From: Vishniacozyma victoriae
Taxonomy: Eukaryota; Basidiomycota; Tremellomycetes; Tremellales; Bulleribasidiaceae
DNA length: 64,000 nucleotides
Direction of reading: 5' to 3'
Assembly (NCBI GenBank): GCA_017654735.1
Contig: JADPYG010000001.1
Location: forward strand, 558,001 to 622,000
Shown: positions 36,201 to 47,802 of the stretch, piece after piece
How positions within the stretch are numbered: position 1 is the stretch's first letter
How the letters are laid out: each line of letters starts with the position of its first letter
Notes under the pieces: generated by a model
Databases searched by the model: none
What the model was told of the DNA's origin: nothing
Seen by the model: only the letters and a program-made list of their open reading frames with translations
Made by a program: the position numbers and the translations under genes

Positions 36201-38709
36201 GATGTACAGCGGTCGAAGTGCGGTGAAATGCGGCGGTAATGTTCTCCAATTCATCCTTGGGAATACCGACACCGGTGTCAATGACGCTCACGTCGGCACT
36301 CTCTTCTGTATAGCGGATTTGAACAGTAATGGTCCCTTGCTCGGTGTGTTTCATGGCGTTTCCGATGAGGTTACTGACTAGCATTTCGAAAAGGGAGGGA
36401 TCAACAAAGACAAGCTTGTTGGTCTTCTCGATATCGAATTCCAGGGTGACGCCCATTTTCTCAATCGCAGGCCTGAACAGCTCGGACAATTCGGTGACAA
36501 AGATGCCCAGGTCCGTGGGCACGAATCGTCCTTGAACACTTCCAGCTTCCAGTCGCGAGAGATCCGTCAAGGCGTCGACGAGTCGGAGTAGTCGAGCGGT
36601 ATTTCGCTTTGCGGTCGTCAATGCGTGTTTTTGCTTGGGGTTCAAATCGGAATCTAGAATATCGTCGATCGGCCCAGCGATGAGAGCGAGTGGACCTCGG
36701 ATGTCGTTTGCTGCACCTCGTAACCATGCAGTCTTGGCTTTCTCCATGCGTACTTCTTCTTCGATTCGGAACTTTTCGGCTTCGATCGCTTTGACCGATG
36801 TATGAGAGGAGGCAAGATGAGATCTGATTACGTGGACCCACGAGTCGTAGTCTTCGTCGAATGGCCGTCGAACGTTGAGACCGAGAATCAAGACTGACTC
36901 GGGTATTTCTGTCGATGAATCACTACAGATGGGAATGACGATGGCGGATACCGGTAGTTCGTCCCATTCTCGTATCGGATAATTCTTGATCAGTTCTCGA
37001 CAGTCCTGGACAATAACGCATTGACGTGTCGTCAAAGCTCGCTGAATTGGCCAAGAGTTGCCTTCAGCGTAGATGTGCGCTCGGACACTGCCGCTTCCGG
37101 ATGAAAGGGCAGATATGGCAGAAAGGGTGGGCGAAGACAGCCCTGTCGTTCCTGGACCAAACATCGATTTAACCTTGGGCGGTATGTTGACGGTGGTCGT
37201 AGCCCTAGCGTGTGGATCATCGTCGGGTACACCGAGAGAGCGTTCCAAAAGAATGTCGACATCGCCACTCGTCTGCCCAGGCGATTTGGTATGTACACTG
37301 TAGCACAATGCAAATGGAGCATCTCGGGGGTTGTCTTCCAAGACCTCGATGATCGAATCGTAGTATTCTCTGAGCGACCGGACTACCAACATCTGCTCGG
37401 ACAGGTTTCGCACCGTGGTGAGACGTCTTTCGGCAAGCACTTGGTGAGTCGTATCGACCGATTGATTGTAGAGACCGATGACAGTGCCGGCCTTGTCCCG
37501 GATAGGCACGAATCGCCAATGATGGTAGCCTTCCTGCAATGTCCCGTCTCCATATCTCTTGAACATGACAAGATCGTTCTCTCGATACACTGCCTCGCCA
37601 GCAAGCGCTTGATCGAGGTATGGTCTCAGGTAGTCCCAAATGACAGCCCAAGTCTCCCGACCAGGACGACCGAACGCCTGGCGCCCTTCCAGAAGAGTCG
37701 CGTATGACACGTTGCTAGAGTAAGCGATATCCAGCTTGGGGAGACGTACTATAGAATTTGAAGGTCTTCACCAAGCCAGACTGCATCCTGCGAGGGTGAT
37801 TGAAAGACGATTGCGAGGAGACCATCATATACTTCGTTCCAATTTGCCCGAGGGCCAAGTTTTGTTTTACTCCAATCAAATTCATCGACCATTTTCCAGC
37901 AGGTGGCAGTGTCGTGGTTCATCTGCGCATTGTAGGCTTCCGTCCTGTCTCCTACTGATCTTTTACTATTTCGACTAGTTCTCATTTTGCTGTTTGAACT
38001 TGATCTCGAGTTGTTTGCGGGGAAGTACGATTCTCCAGATGAGGCGACGGAGGATGGGCGCTCAGTTGACGTAGTCGATAGGTCCATTGATGACGATGTC
38101 GAGGTGCGGTTAGGGCCGATTGTTGTGCGGCGCTTGGGGTAGGATTCCTCGAGCTCAAACTCGTCCATCTCCAAGATTGGTGAATACATCATATCGGGAG
38201 GGGCAGGTGTGTATGTCGTCTGGGCAAGGAGGATTGTGAGGTCGTTGACATTTTGTTGAGGTCCCACAATTCTTGTCTTGGCCACTTGAAACCGAGTAGA
38301 CGAATGACGAAATCCGAGATTATACACTCTATCCACCGGTCCATCCTGAATCCAGGCCAGCAAGTCGAGTTCATTCTCCAGATCATTCAAGCCTTGATTC
38401 CTCGCAGCCATCTTCCACTTGTCGTTACTCCATACGACCTTGATGGGCTCTTCTCGTTCCGATGGAGGCGTGACATCGTTTTCGGGTGCTTCGGAGAATG
38501 GTGAAATCTCGCCGTGAATGGTTCGATCAGTGTCACGGCTCCTAAATCGTGGTCGTGACTTGGTCGCAGGAGATACGGGAGTGGCCAGTACTAGAGCTGG
38601 AAAGGGATATGCCTGTATCATTTAGTGAATTTGCACTACCGGCGTCTCACTCTCGACTCACCTCGAGGAAAGAGATAGGAAGTGACGCGAGGTCCACTGA
38701 TGAATCCAT
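33248..38709 (-). CDS. Double hybrid histidine kinase (kinase-receiver-kinase-receiver, Tco2-like)
   Basis: Sensor of a multistep phosphorelay. Twelve exons, the largest 34878-37714 and 37750-38612, give 1,669 residues; the others are 38662-38709, 34718-34842, 34512-34683, 34268-34468, 34159-34221, 33838-34116, 33733-33795, 33571-33690, 33387-33527 and 33248-33345. Order: PAS-like N-terminus, GAF-like region, kinase 1, receiver 1 (ILCDILLP, Asp 971; Lys in TKPF), PAS, kinase 2 (TSHEIRTPVSAIL, His 1196; GLGLFI), receiver 2 (VLMDLEMPVMDG, Asp 1586). In kinase 1 the H-box reads AANDIRGPLALI, so the phospho-His is Asn 640, while its ATPase boxes (NLIGNAMKHT, DTGVGI, GLGLSI) look intact. No membrane span is seen, so it is probably cytosolic. 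Cryptococcus Tco2 has the same double layout; orthology is inferred from layout. Confidence 0.92.
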
Positions 38710-39331
38710 GGTGATCAGCCTGAGCGCATACGACGGGGGAGTTCCTATCAGGCTGCACGGATAGTATGTAGTGTAAAATGTTTAGTAGTGTATAGGATAG
38801 TCGAATGATTAGCCCATGTATACGGGGCCATTGTCCCATTCAGTTTGAGGAAATAGCTATTCAGGGTAATCAAAGGAAAGTCTCAGGGCAAATGGCGTCA
38901 GAGGCTCCTTCAACTATTGTGCCTGACCATCTCAGGTCCACGGATCTTTGCAATTCCTGCTTTTCCCCTACGTTCACGTGTAGGGTCTCGAGAGACCCCG
39001 TGAGGGAACAAGAGGCGACCTCAACCGCCCGAGGCGGCTCGGCATTTCGGTCAACCTGCACGGTGTTCTAAACTGTAGAAGAGGGGAAATGGCTCCGGGC
39101 GCGACACCAGTCACGTCCAGCCACCACGACTCGCAGTACGAATGTCATTCAAGAAGAATACATATGCTACGAGAAAAATAAACTTATACTTGTAAATTCG
39201 GTGATGATACACTTCCCACATTCTCCATCATTAGTCCACAAAGGCAAAAAAAGAAAACAACATTGAGCACAGAAAAATCCCATCTACGCGTCCTCGATCA
39301 TCTCCTAGCCTTCCCACCTCGGTGGCCTCTT
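38710..39331. promoter_or_regulatory. Upstream region of histidine kinase gene
   Basis: 622 bases between two leftward genes. It should hold the histidine kinase promoter (right of 38709) and the 3' end of the Whi5-like gene. A short dyad GGGTCTCGAGAGACCC at about 38981-38996 is a self-complementary 16-mer. No protein-coding signal. Confidence 0.5.
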
Positions 39332-40627
39332 TTACTCAACCTGTGCGGGCTCCTCGAGCGTATTGGTGATGGGCGGTGCCGAGCCCAAATTAGATTGAGG
39401 TCGCACTTCGGTCGGCCGGTCGGAGTCCTGGTCCTGGAAGAGGACCCTAGCAGCTCCGCGAACCTCGTTCAATCGGCTTGGCGAGGGCTTGACCCTAGTG
39501 ATCGGCGAAGGTGAATGAGCGAGGAACAACATCAAGTCCGCCGCGTCTTTGTCTTCGGTGTCCTTGCCCTCGTTGGATTTTGGCGGGGTGTTGGATTTGA
39601 CTCTTCGGGGCGGCAAGTGCATTTCTGATTGTGCTCGTGCACGTGTTGAGGATTCAGCGTCTGCGACAAAAGGAGAATCGGGACGGCCACGGAAGGAAGC
39701 TTGTGTTTGTGATCCGGATCCAAGCATGGAAGTGAGAGCTTTGGCTGCATCGACGTCTTGGCGCGTGGTAGATTGTGTCGAATGCGAGTACGACCGTCTC
39801 TTCTTTTCTCCTTGTTTGAATGGACGGAGTGGAGATGCAGGCTGCAGTACCGTTGAGCTACTACGGCGATGGCCGGTCATGGGTGGGTAGGCGGATCGTG
39901 GCATCCCTTGCTGTTGTTGGAATATAGATCGTTGTGGGAGTTGTTCCAGCTGATCTCGCGAACGTTTGCGTGGACTGGATGGTGAAAGTGGAGAGTTTGG
40001 GTATTTCCCACCAGAAGGTGGAGGGAGTGGTTGCCACAAGACATCGATCAATTGCCATGGACGAGATGGAGATGGTGGCTCGTATCCGCCATGAGCGGAT
40101 CTCGTAGGTGATAAGGGTTCCATGACATGACTCGATGCGCGACGTGCTGATTTTGGTGTCAACTTCTGGTTGTCAGCTCCTTGTTTGCCAAGCTGACGTA
40201 CGGTCTCTATCTCGTTGATTGTCATTCCCGTCCATCCATGACTAGCTTTGACAGAAGCTAATTCCAGTCTCCGTTGAAGCGCTTGCATTTTCTGCTCGTC
40301 AGCGTCTGACTCTGTGTCCCGTGTGAACGGTCGACGCACCTTTTCCATATCCATCTTCTTTAAGAACTTCTCCATATCTTCTTCGTTCCGCGTACTCTGA
40401 CTAGACTGTCCAAGTGATGATCCCGAGCTAGCATCGGCAGATGTTCCCGATGTGGTGCGTTGTAGAGCGGTATCGATAGAATGGGAAGACACGGTCGAAG
40501 GCGTGTTTTCCCGTGATCGAGCCGACTGAGAGTGTGCATTGATTGTTGACCCTTTCGGACTGGGGCTAGCTTCACCCATCATGTCGGACTCGGGAGGTAT
40601 GGGATTCGCATGCATGACCGTTGTCAT
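39332..40627 (-). CDS. Whi5/Nrm1-type repressor of G1/S transcription
   Basis: Family members bind the SBF/MBF transcription factors and hold back G1/S genes until cyclin-dependent kinase removes them. The most likely exons are 40340-40627, 40202-40291 and 39332-40165, giving 403 residues. The frame is also open straight through both introns (431 residues). The Whi5 box LQRRLELASVKASHGW is encoded on the middle 90-nt exon. The rest is disordered and full of Ser-Pro and Thr-Pro sites (MEPLSPTRS, PNSPLSPSSPRKRS), as expected for a CDK target. Conserved-looking short motifs further on are DVDAAKALTSMLG and AADLMLFLAHSPSP. Basic Lys-Arg clusters could direct nuclear import. Both putative introns have GTGCGT/GTACGT donors and GCTGAC branch sites. 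Confidence 0.82.
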   Translation of the reverse strand: MTTVMHANPIPPESDMMGEASPSPKGSTINAHSQSARSRENTPSTVSSHSIDTALQRTTSGTSADASSGSSLGQSSQSTRNEEDMEKFLKKMDMEKVRRPFTRDTESDADEQKMQALQRRLELASVKASHGWTGMTINEIETVRQLGKQGADNQKLTPKSARRASSHVMEPLSPTRSAHGGYEPPSPSRPWQLIDVLWQPLPPPSGGKYPNSPLSPSSPRKRSRDQLEQLPQRSIFQQQQGMPRSAYPPMTGHRRSSSTVLQPASPLRPFKQGEKKRRSYSHSTQSTTRQDVDAAKALTSMLGSGSQTQASFRGRPDSPFVADAESSTRARAQSEMHLPPRRVKSNTPPKSNEGKDTEDKDAADLMLFLAHSPSPITRVKPSPSRLNEVRGAARVLFQDQDSDRPTEVRPQSNLGSAPPITNTLEEPAQVE

Positions 40628-41226
40628 GCTGGTTGATATGATAGTCAGGAGAGCCTAATAGGACTTGTACGCCTTCTGCCGTGTATCGGTCGTAAAGATG
40701 TGTGGCCCTTTGTGTGAAATCGAGACGCGTCGACGCGTCCTTGCCACTCTTTTTTGGGTGTTATACTGTATCGTACCCAAGCAATGCCTGATATACGATA
40801 GAAATTGATATGTATATATGATAGAGTAAGTCTCATCAAGGCTGTCGCGTACTCCACCTACTGAGTCGCGCTGCCTCTACCTATTCAAGTCTGCTGAAAC
40901 TGGTCATTTCCGACGTGTCCCCTTTCTTGGCTGTTGCCCGACTCACTTGCGACGTCTCAATTTTCACAATCTAGATATTGCCACCCGATCCGGTAATTAT
41001 GTAAGAAACCTTCCGGAAAGAGTCTTCGGCTTGTCTCTGCTCTAGAACCGTTTTACAGCCGGTCTACATCACGGGAGAAAGGGTCCACGATGCATCACCC
41101 TGGATCTAGTGACGTAGCTTACCATAAATTGTAGATCAACCTTATTACCGCAATTAGTGGTATGATAAGTCGGAAGCAAGCATTAATGCAGAGACAAGCT
41201 ATATGGTACAAACAACCTCGGTGATT
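40628..41226. promoter_or_regulatory. Upstream region of Whi5-like gene
   Basis: 599 bases between two leftward genes. It carries the Whi5-like promoter and the DUF726 gene 3' end. The word GACGCGTCGACGCGTC near 40721-40740 holds two overlapping ACGCGT boxes. ACGCGT is the classical MBF (MCB) site, which would fit feedback control of a G1/S repressor. Confidence 0.5.
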
Positions 41227-44200
41227 TCACCAAGGATTATGCTCCGCCTCACCTCTACTACTACTGCTCTTCTTCCCACTAGACCAAGGATCATCATGCT
41301 TCTTGCCCCATCCACCAAGTCCGAAGCCGAATGAGCTTTCCTTCTTGTCCGTCTCTCCTTGCTCGGCAGCAAACGGATTAGCCAAGAACTCGACCGGGTG
41401 TGGTCTAGCAGGAGGTGCCGAGCGTAATGGCTGAGCAGGTACTGATGAGTTCGAAGGTTGTGACCATGCATTGAACCCGTACGAAGATGTCTTTGACGAG
41501 GATGGTGAGGGTAGCGGCGGCGATATGCGTTCTGGGAGAGATGAAGGGGAAGATCTGCCCCAAGATGGAAGGTCGAGGTTGGAAGCAGAATGTATGGAGA
41601 GCTGCTGGGTCGACCCAGCAATATCTCCAATATCATCATCATCCCCATCCCCTCCAAATGACCTAGGCGATAGCACAGAACCAGAGCGAGCCGAGTTGAT
41701 CGTTCGAGTATCATCCTTCATCTCCTCAGTACCAAATGAGAGTGGAGGCGCTGATCCAGACCTTTCTAGAGGGGGTATAGATTCGACCTTGACAATAGGG
41801 ACGACCCTCTGTTGGATCTCCTCCGGTCTGGCTGGTAATTTGTCCACGTCAATATCCTTGCCCAATTCTCTCGAGATAGCCTTGAAGTCGAATCCGGCGG
41901 TTTTGGAGATTCCCTTGACGGATTCATCCTCATTTACCGAATCGTTCGACTGGTTCGGATGATTGAGTTCCCCAATATCGCCTTCCCGTGGTGGTAGATC
42001 ATCGTCGTCGTATTCGTACTCGCCTGAAGTCTTGCTCGTGGAGGTAGCTGCCGTATTTGGCGTAACAGACCCAGAGTTAGGTTGAGATCCAGATTTCTTT
42101 GAACGTGGGAAAATGCCCAATATCTTTTTACGATTCTTCTTTGCTTCTTCCTCTGCCTCGTTGACGATAGTACGTTCCTGCTTGGTCATATCCGCCTCGG
42201 GGTCCTGTTGATCAGCATTGTCTTCTAGATTGGAAAGAGACTTACATCAGGCTCATCGAAATGATCTGCGGATACTGGGAATCCAACTTTGGCTAGCAGT
42301 TGAGGCATCATAGATCGATAACTCATATGACCCGTAATGACATCCGTACAGTCGATGTTCTCTAGCCCCGGAACCATCTCGACAGCTCTGAGTCCAGCGA
42401 CAGTATTGAGACCACCAGAGGTAGCTCGAAAGAGGTATCCCAACATCCAATCATTCGATGCGTAGCCATTGACGAATCGACCAGCGACGACTGAACGGAC
42501 TTCGAGCCAAGTTGCCTGAGAGGCAGTGACGGTCGTACCGAAAATAAAGACATCTTGGACTAGACCGAACGCTTTGTTGCGGGCTAATTCGACGAGGGCG
42601 TAGAAGATGGATCGCGCACCCAGTGAGAATCCGATGAGCGATATAGGACGGACACCTGCGTGACGCTGTTGGATGACATCCGCCAAAATGAGTCCAGCAG
42701 CTCGAGATCGATCTAGCGCGTTCGACCAGGGATTATCGATCAAGTATCCAAGCTTGGTCAAGACTGTTATCAGCTTTACCTATTAATGCGACTCACGAAT
42801 AGGCCATTGGATAGCACTCATCAATGCCGTCATTGCTGTTGCAGCTAGGACTTGCTGGACACCAGAAGTCAATACCTCAGAGGTCAGGATTTTGAGGGCA
42901 GAACCCATCTCCGCCATCATCTCAGGTTCCCAGAGAATAGAGTAGACATCTCCAACAATAGCATCCAGGACCGAGAATGGTAGTGTGACATCATCATTTT
43001 TGCTCGCCATGAACCTGCCATCAGCCAAGTCACTCGGCACATATGACTGAACTTACCCTGGCATACACATATAACAGCTGACCCGCTTGAGGTTATGGAT
43101 AGGCCTGAATTCGAATGTCCGAACTTCTCTCGTACGTTTCGCCATACCCCTCCCAGCGATATTGGCTCCTGTCAAAACTCCGGTTGTCGTGATCATGGCA
43201 GCACCTCCTGCACCAGCCAAGAAACCAGTGGTTCCAGAGATACCGACAGTTGCGAAAGCAGCTCCCAGTCCAGCTCCAATGACGGGTGCCAATAAACCGG
43301 CAGATAATCCAATAACGAGACCTCCGCCTAGGGATCAGCCTCTTCTCGGCGCAAGAAAGTTGAGACGTACCAGCAGCGGCAAGACCCATATAAGCGTATC
43401 TACGTCTTCGAGCCTGAGTTCTTCGACCCTCGATGATTTCCCCTTGTTCCGTCTTTTCGACTGCCTCTTGGATCTCCAAAGCGTCGGTGACACGATTCTC
43501 GAATCGGACAACATCCACCCATTCGAATCCAAGAGCTCGGGCAACCAATTCGAGAAAAGCTCGTGATCGAGAATCGTACACCGAGTCGGCAATGAGGACC
43601 AGAAACAGGTCGCAAAGCTATCATCAGTTTCAAACATCCCAGGACTCAGGTACTCACTACTGTCCAACGAATGTCTAGCACGACATTCTCGTCTGCAGTC
43701 GTGAGAGATGTCGAGACTCCCGGTAAGGAGGGGAGTGATGGTGGTTCCTCTTCTGTCTCCTCTTTGCTATCCTCAATCGGGGCCTCTGATATCTCTCCAT
43801 CATCCGGTAGCTTGAAATGCTCTTTTGTAGGTGTTCGCTCCGGATCTGCATCCTTCTTCTCCTGCTTCGTAGGTTCGTTGTCCACATCTACTGTAGAGTC
43901 GGCGCGAGGTGTAGGGCTGGTCACCTGAGGCTTAGGCTCTGGCGAAGCCGGACGCCCAATATCCCCGTCGTCATCTTCCAGGTCAAAAGACAGTGTCCTT
44001 CCAACAGGCGGCTTAGGACTCGTAATCGACTGGCGAGACGACGAAGCAAACGACGGCAAACCATCCTCTTCATCATCGCTCCCAAATGGATTCGTCGACA
44101 TTTTGCGGGGCTGGGGTGATCGGGATGAAAGGGGTGATGTGGATCGCAAAGAGGCTGTTGTGGGTTTAGCCGTCGTCGGTACTTCTTCTTCGTCGGAATC

Positions 44201-45233
44201 CTCTCCGAATGGATTGATGGGTTTCGGACGTGGTTTCAGAGTAGGCAACGGAGTAGTCGATCTCCGGGGTGTTGTTTCTCCTGTCTTCTCCGAGGTCGAG
44301 GTGGTCGGCAGATCAGGCAGTACGGTCCTGGGCTCATATGGCGGCGGAGCATCCTCTTCTTGACGACGTAATCCATCCTCTCCTTGCTCATTATCCTCCT
44401 CTTCGGCCTCTTTGGCTGCTTTTGGATCGTACTCTGGATTCTTGACTGTATGTGTAGTCATGAGTGCCGGAACGAGATCTTCAGCCATGACCCCATGTTC
44501 GGCAAGTGATTCAATCATCATTTGTTCTACCATCAGCTCCTCATTCCAATAGGGGGACTCACCCTCTCGAAGCACCTCCATATGCTGATACAATCGAGCC
44601 ATAATCTTGATCATCCAGATATTGGCACTTTCCACCACTGGCACCTCCTCCTTGCCCTTTCCCTTTAATTTATTCTTTAATCCTTTCGCTTTCCATCCCT
44701 CCCACCCTCTACCTGCATCGCGTACCATCCCCTTTGCAACAAGTTGACATAAACCGACATATGCAATCCTCTGTCCTTCCGTCAAAAGTTCTTTGGTAGC
44801 CTGCATCTGACTTAGAGGGGTCATTGCTTTATCTTCATTAAACAAATATTTGGTCCGCATATGCACTTCCTCCGATTCTTCATCTTCATCAAGTCGTAGA
44901 CGTGTATAATCGCTGTCATCTTCTTGAGCTCCTTTTGTACGCCAAGAATCCGTTGCGAGGGTATCGGCCCCAACCTCTAGATGTTGTCCTGTAGCGTTCG
45001 AGGGACCAGCGGCGTCAGACGTAGATGCCCGGTAGTGATACAATTCCTGGTCCTCTTCATCTAGGTCCATGTCCGTCTTGTCAGACCGAACTACTGGCAT
45101 ATCTACCCATCAGCTCGCGTGGATGGTAATGACCGATAGACTGACCTTGCCATCCATCATCATCGTCAAAGTCGGCCCATGACTGCGGCGGGGCGGGTGT
45201 CGAGACCGTCCGTCTTGGAGCAGCAGGAATCAT
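41227..45233 (-). CDS. DUF726 alpha/beta-hydrolase-like membrane protein (TMCO4/Mil1 type)
   Basis: Exons 45146-45233, 44563-45102, 43658-44526, 43371-43617, 43057-43327, 42797-43014, 42246-42763 and 41227-42204 give 1,242 residues. Start is the first ATG in frame (45233). The N-terminal 480 residues are acidic with many Ser-Pro sites and repeated NPFG.DD motifs (NPFGEDSDEE, NPFGSDDEE), resembling adaptor-binding linear motifs. The core has a glycine-rich hydrophobic stretch (LLAPVIGAGLGAAFATVGIS and following) and a hydrolase-like domain with the nucleophile elbow GFSLGAR, then FIFGTTVTAS and the acidic/His pair region ITGHMSYRS. This is the DUF726 arrangement. The yeast member Mil1 (YFL034W) is a clathrin-adaptor cargo-route protein, and NPF-type motifs would agree with vesicle traffic. 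The 36-nt intron 44562-44527 is stop-free and in frame. Confidence 0.88.
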
Positions 45234-45500
45234 CTTCGAACCAGCATACGAGAGTACAATGGGCAAGCGAAAGTGAACGGAATAGAACGAGATGTAAAGT
45301 GTACAAAGAAAGGTGTATTTATCGAATTAAGTCAAGCGGTAACGTTAAATCACGTCGATTCACCTTGGCGCGCGAACCACCGACTATGCTTCCTCCACTG
45401 TGCTGATGGGTAAGACAAAGGGTGTACTGCTGCCTAATGCATATTTGATCTACACCTATAGGTATTCACCTATTCTACAAGTCCAGAGTATACAGGTACA

Positions 45501-47802
45501 TTACATAGTCCCATTGACCCTCACCTCGGAGAGGCTAGGTCTCTCAACGTCCATCCCCAACACCATGCTAGATTCCATCTCTGGGCTTTTTGCCATGGGG
45601 CCATGTTGTAGTACGAGCATCCCACTATTGACTAGGAAGTCGAATACACGACCTGACTTGTTGACGTCCATCTTGAAGAATTTCCTGGGGGTCAGCAGAG
45701 ATACGCTATGGAGGAAGATGGACATACCTGGCATCACGTCGCTTGAGGAAGCCACGACGCCGCTCGTTCTCACGGAAGAATGTATCCTTCATGGCGAGAT
45801 ATGGTCTGGGTAGAATTCGTAATGAAGAGCATAGCTGCTGTTCATCCGATGACAGCAGATCCAGCGAGGCGGCATTGGACAGGTTAAGTGGGGTGGCTAG
45901 ATATCAGCCAAATTCATCCGGACAATGAATGAATAGCGTACGAGGTTTACGACCTGGCTGACCAGGTAGGCGAGGCGTGACTTCACGACTATCACCATGC
46001 TTTGATGTAGGTGTCCCAGTCCCATGCAAGAAACGATGTTGGCCAGCATTAGCTCGTGCGCCGGTCGGCAGCACATCCATGCGAGGGATGAGTGAGCGGT
46101 ATCCGGCCTACATAATTAGCTTGATCTTGACCAAATCGTGAGGAAGCTCACCCTTGCAGCCTTTGCAGTCTCGTACGCGTCTGCTTCTTGAGCCGTAGTA
46201 ACCCCCATGCGACGATACTCCTGTAGCTCGGTAATTCTCTTGCGCAAATTTTGTTCGTCTATAAGGTTAGACGACTTCAACAGAACTGAACATGTGACTC
46301 ACACAGCAGTCCCTCGATGAGGACCTCGTAGTCCTGAGCAGTCTGTAGCTTTGCAAAGACCTTGAACCGCTGAACCATCTCTCTTTCTTCTTTGGGTCGT
46401 TTTCTTTCAATAGCTTGAATCTGAATTGTCAGCTGCATTTAGGCCATCGTGAACAGACGCACCTTCTTATAATCTGTCAAGCACCGATCAAATATCAGAT
46501 CCTTTGCTTCCTCCCTCTTATCCAGCTTTGAGAAATATATCTCCATCAAAGCCAATTTGACCTCCAACTCATCTTCGTCTTCCACCACATCTTCCCCTGG
46601 CGCTTCCTCCTCTTCTTCATCCTTCTCCTTTTCCTTTTCTTTAGCTTTACTTTTCTCTTTACCCTTCTTCTTTCCTCCTGCAGTACCGTTCGCTTTCGCT
46701 AACGGCTTTTCATCATCCTCTTCTTCCTCTTCCTCTTTAACTTCTTCCTCCGCCTCTTTCTCTTCCTCTTCTGCTGGTTTTATTTCTGCCGGTTTTGCAG
46801 CTGGTTGTTGGTCTCCTCCGTATTTGTAGACTAGACCGAATTCCATATCTTTGACGGGTATTTCCGCTTCATTGTCAACTTCGTGTTCAAATTCCAGACG
46901 ACCAGGCATGAATCCTGCGACTTCGTGATTTGTCGGTGCGGACACGAGTGGTGCAGTGGGTGCTGGAGGGATTGCTATATAATCAGTGACTGTACCTCAA
47001 GTCTATTCTGAACCAAGACTCACCTTGAGGTTTCCGCAGTTCCTCTATACGTTCCCTCTTGTTCTCCTGGAAAGCACCATAATCGACCTTGATGTCCATA
47101 TCCATCGGCTAAGATGTCAGCTCAAGCAAAAAAATATATCTTGATGGTACGCACAGGCATGAAGTCGCGTCTACGCTTTTTCCGAGGTGGTCCATCGACA
47201 TGTCCCTGCCCATCCTCCTGCGTGTTCTCCCAAACATGATCCAGCTCTTTCCCATCATGTCCCACACCAAGGTAAACAGCATTATAATGTGTTTCGCAGT
47301 CTTCCTTGGTCCGTGTTCCGATATGTGTGGCTGCCTCTTGCCAATTCCCTAATCCATCTTTCATTAATCCGGAGACTAGCAAGAGTTCCTCGTCGGCACC
47401 CCAGTCCGGGCTGAAAATTGGGTAAGAATGTTGCTCCTACTGATCAGCCCACTCATACACCTTCCAAGATGGCACTCACGACGACCTTGTACGCGTGCCA
47501 TGCTTCGTGCTTTTGCAGTTCCTTGCCTTCCATGAAACACGGAACGCAGAGGTCGATCTCATCGCATTCCTTATGAGCACACTTGATTCGTACGCTGTGC
47601 GTGATATCCACATGGCCTGCTCGTCAGTTATGATCTACTCGTCGAGGTCCTTAGCTTACATGCGTCACAGGTGTACTTGATACCAGGCTCGGTAGCTATC
47701 CGTCAGTCCAGTCTCCCTTCGCTGCCAAGCGTATAACTCACTACCTTTATCGCCGGGTCGTGATGGGTCCACAGCCCTCACTCTGCGCTGAGTAAGAGTC
47801 AT
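45501..47802 (-). CDS. ADA2: ADA2, SAGA histone acetyltransferase adaptor
   Basis: Ada2 holds and activates Gcn5 in SAGA. Eleven exons: 47745-47802, 47660-47695, 47480-47616, 47155-47436, 47024-47108, 46463-46974, 46303-46420, 46152-46258, 45942-46107, 45728-45896, 45501-45684, for 617 residues. A ZZ zinc finger opens the protein (YTCDACHVDITHSVRIKC...CVPCFMEG), then a SANT/Myb domain (DWGADEELLLVSGLMKDG, GNWQEAATHIG, DCETHYN), the ADA region around QDYEVLIEGLLYEQNLRKRI, and a C-terminal SWIRM domain ending near FDFLVNSGMLV. An unusually long Lys/Glu run of about 90 residues is inserted before the ADA region (46560-46800). The SANT exon uses the second AG of cagtag at 47437; the first would stop translation immediately after the ZZ domain. 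Confidence 0.95.

Noticed and set aside
43671..44363. + strand frames opposite the DUF726 gene
   Set aside because: Antisense of a well-supported exon with in-frame phases; no independent motif.
46557..46829. + strand frame of nearly pure Ser/Phe
   Set aside because: Antisense shadow of the ADA2 Lys/Glu tract.
47395..47480. ADA2 exon join directly to the AG at about 47412
   Set aside because: That join shifts the frame. The acceptor at 47437 gives EQHSYPIFSPDWGADEELLL, the expected link between ZZ and SANT domains.
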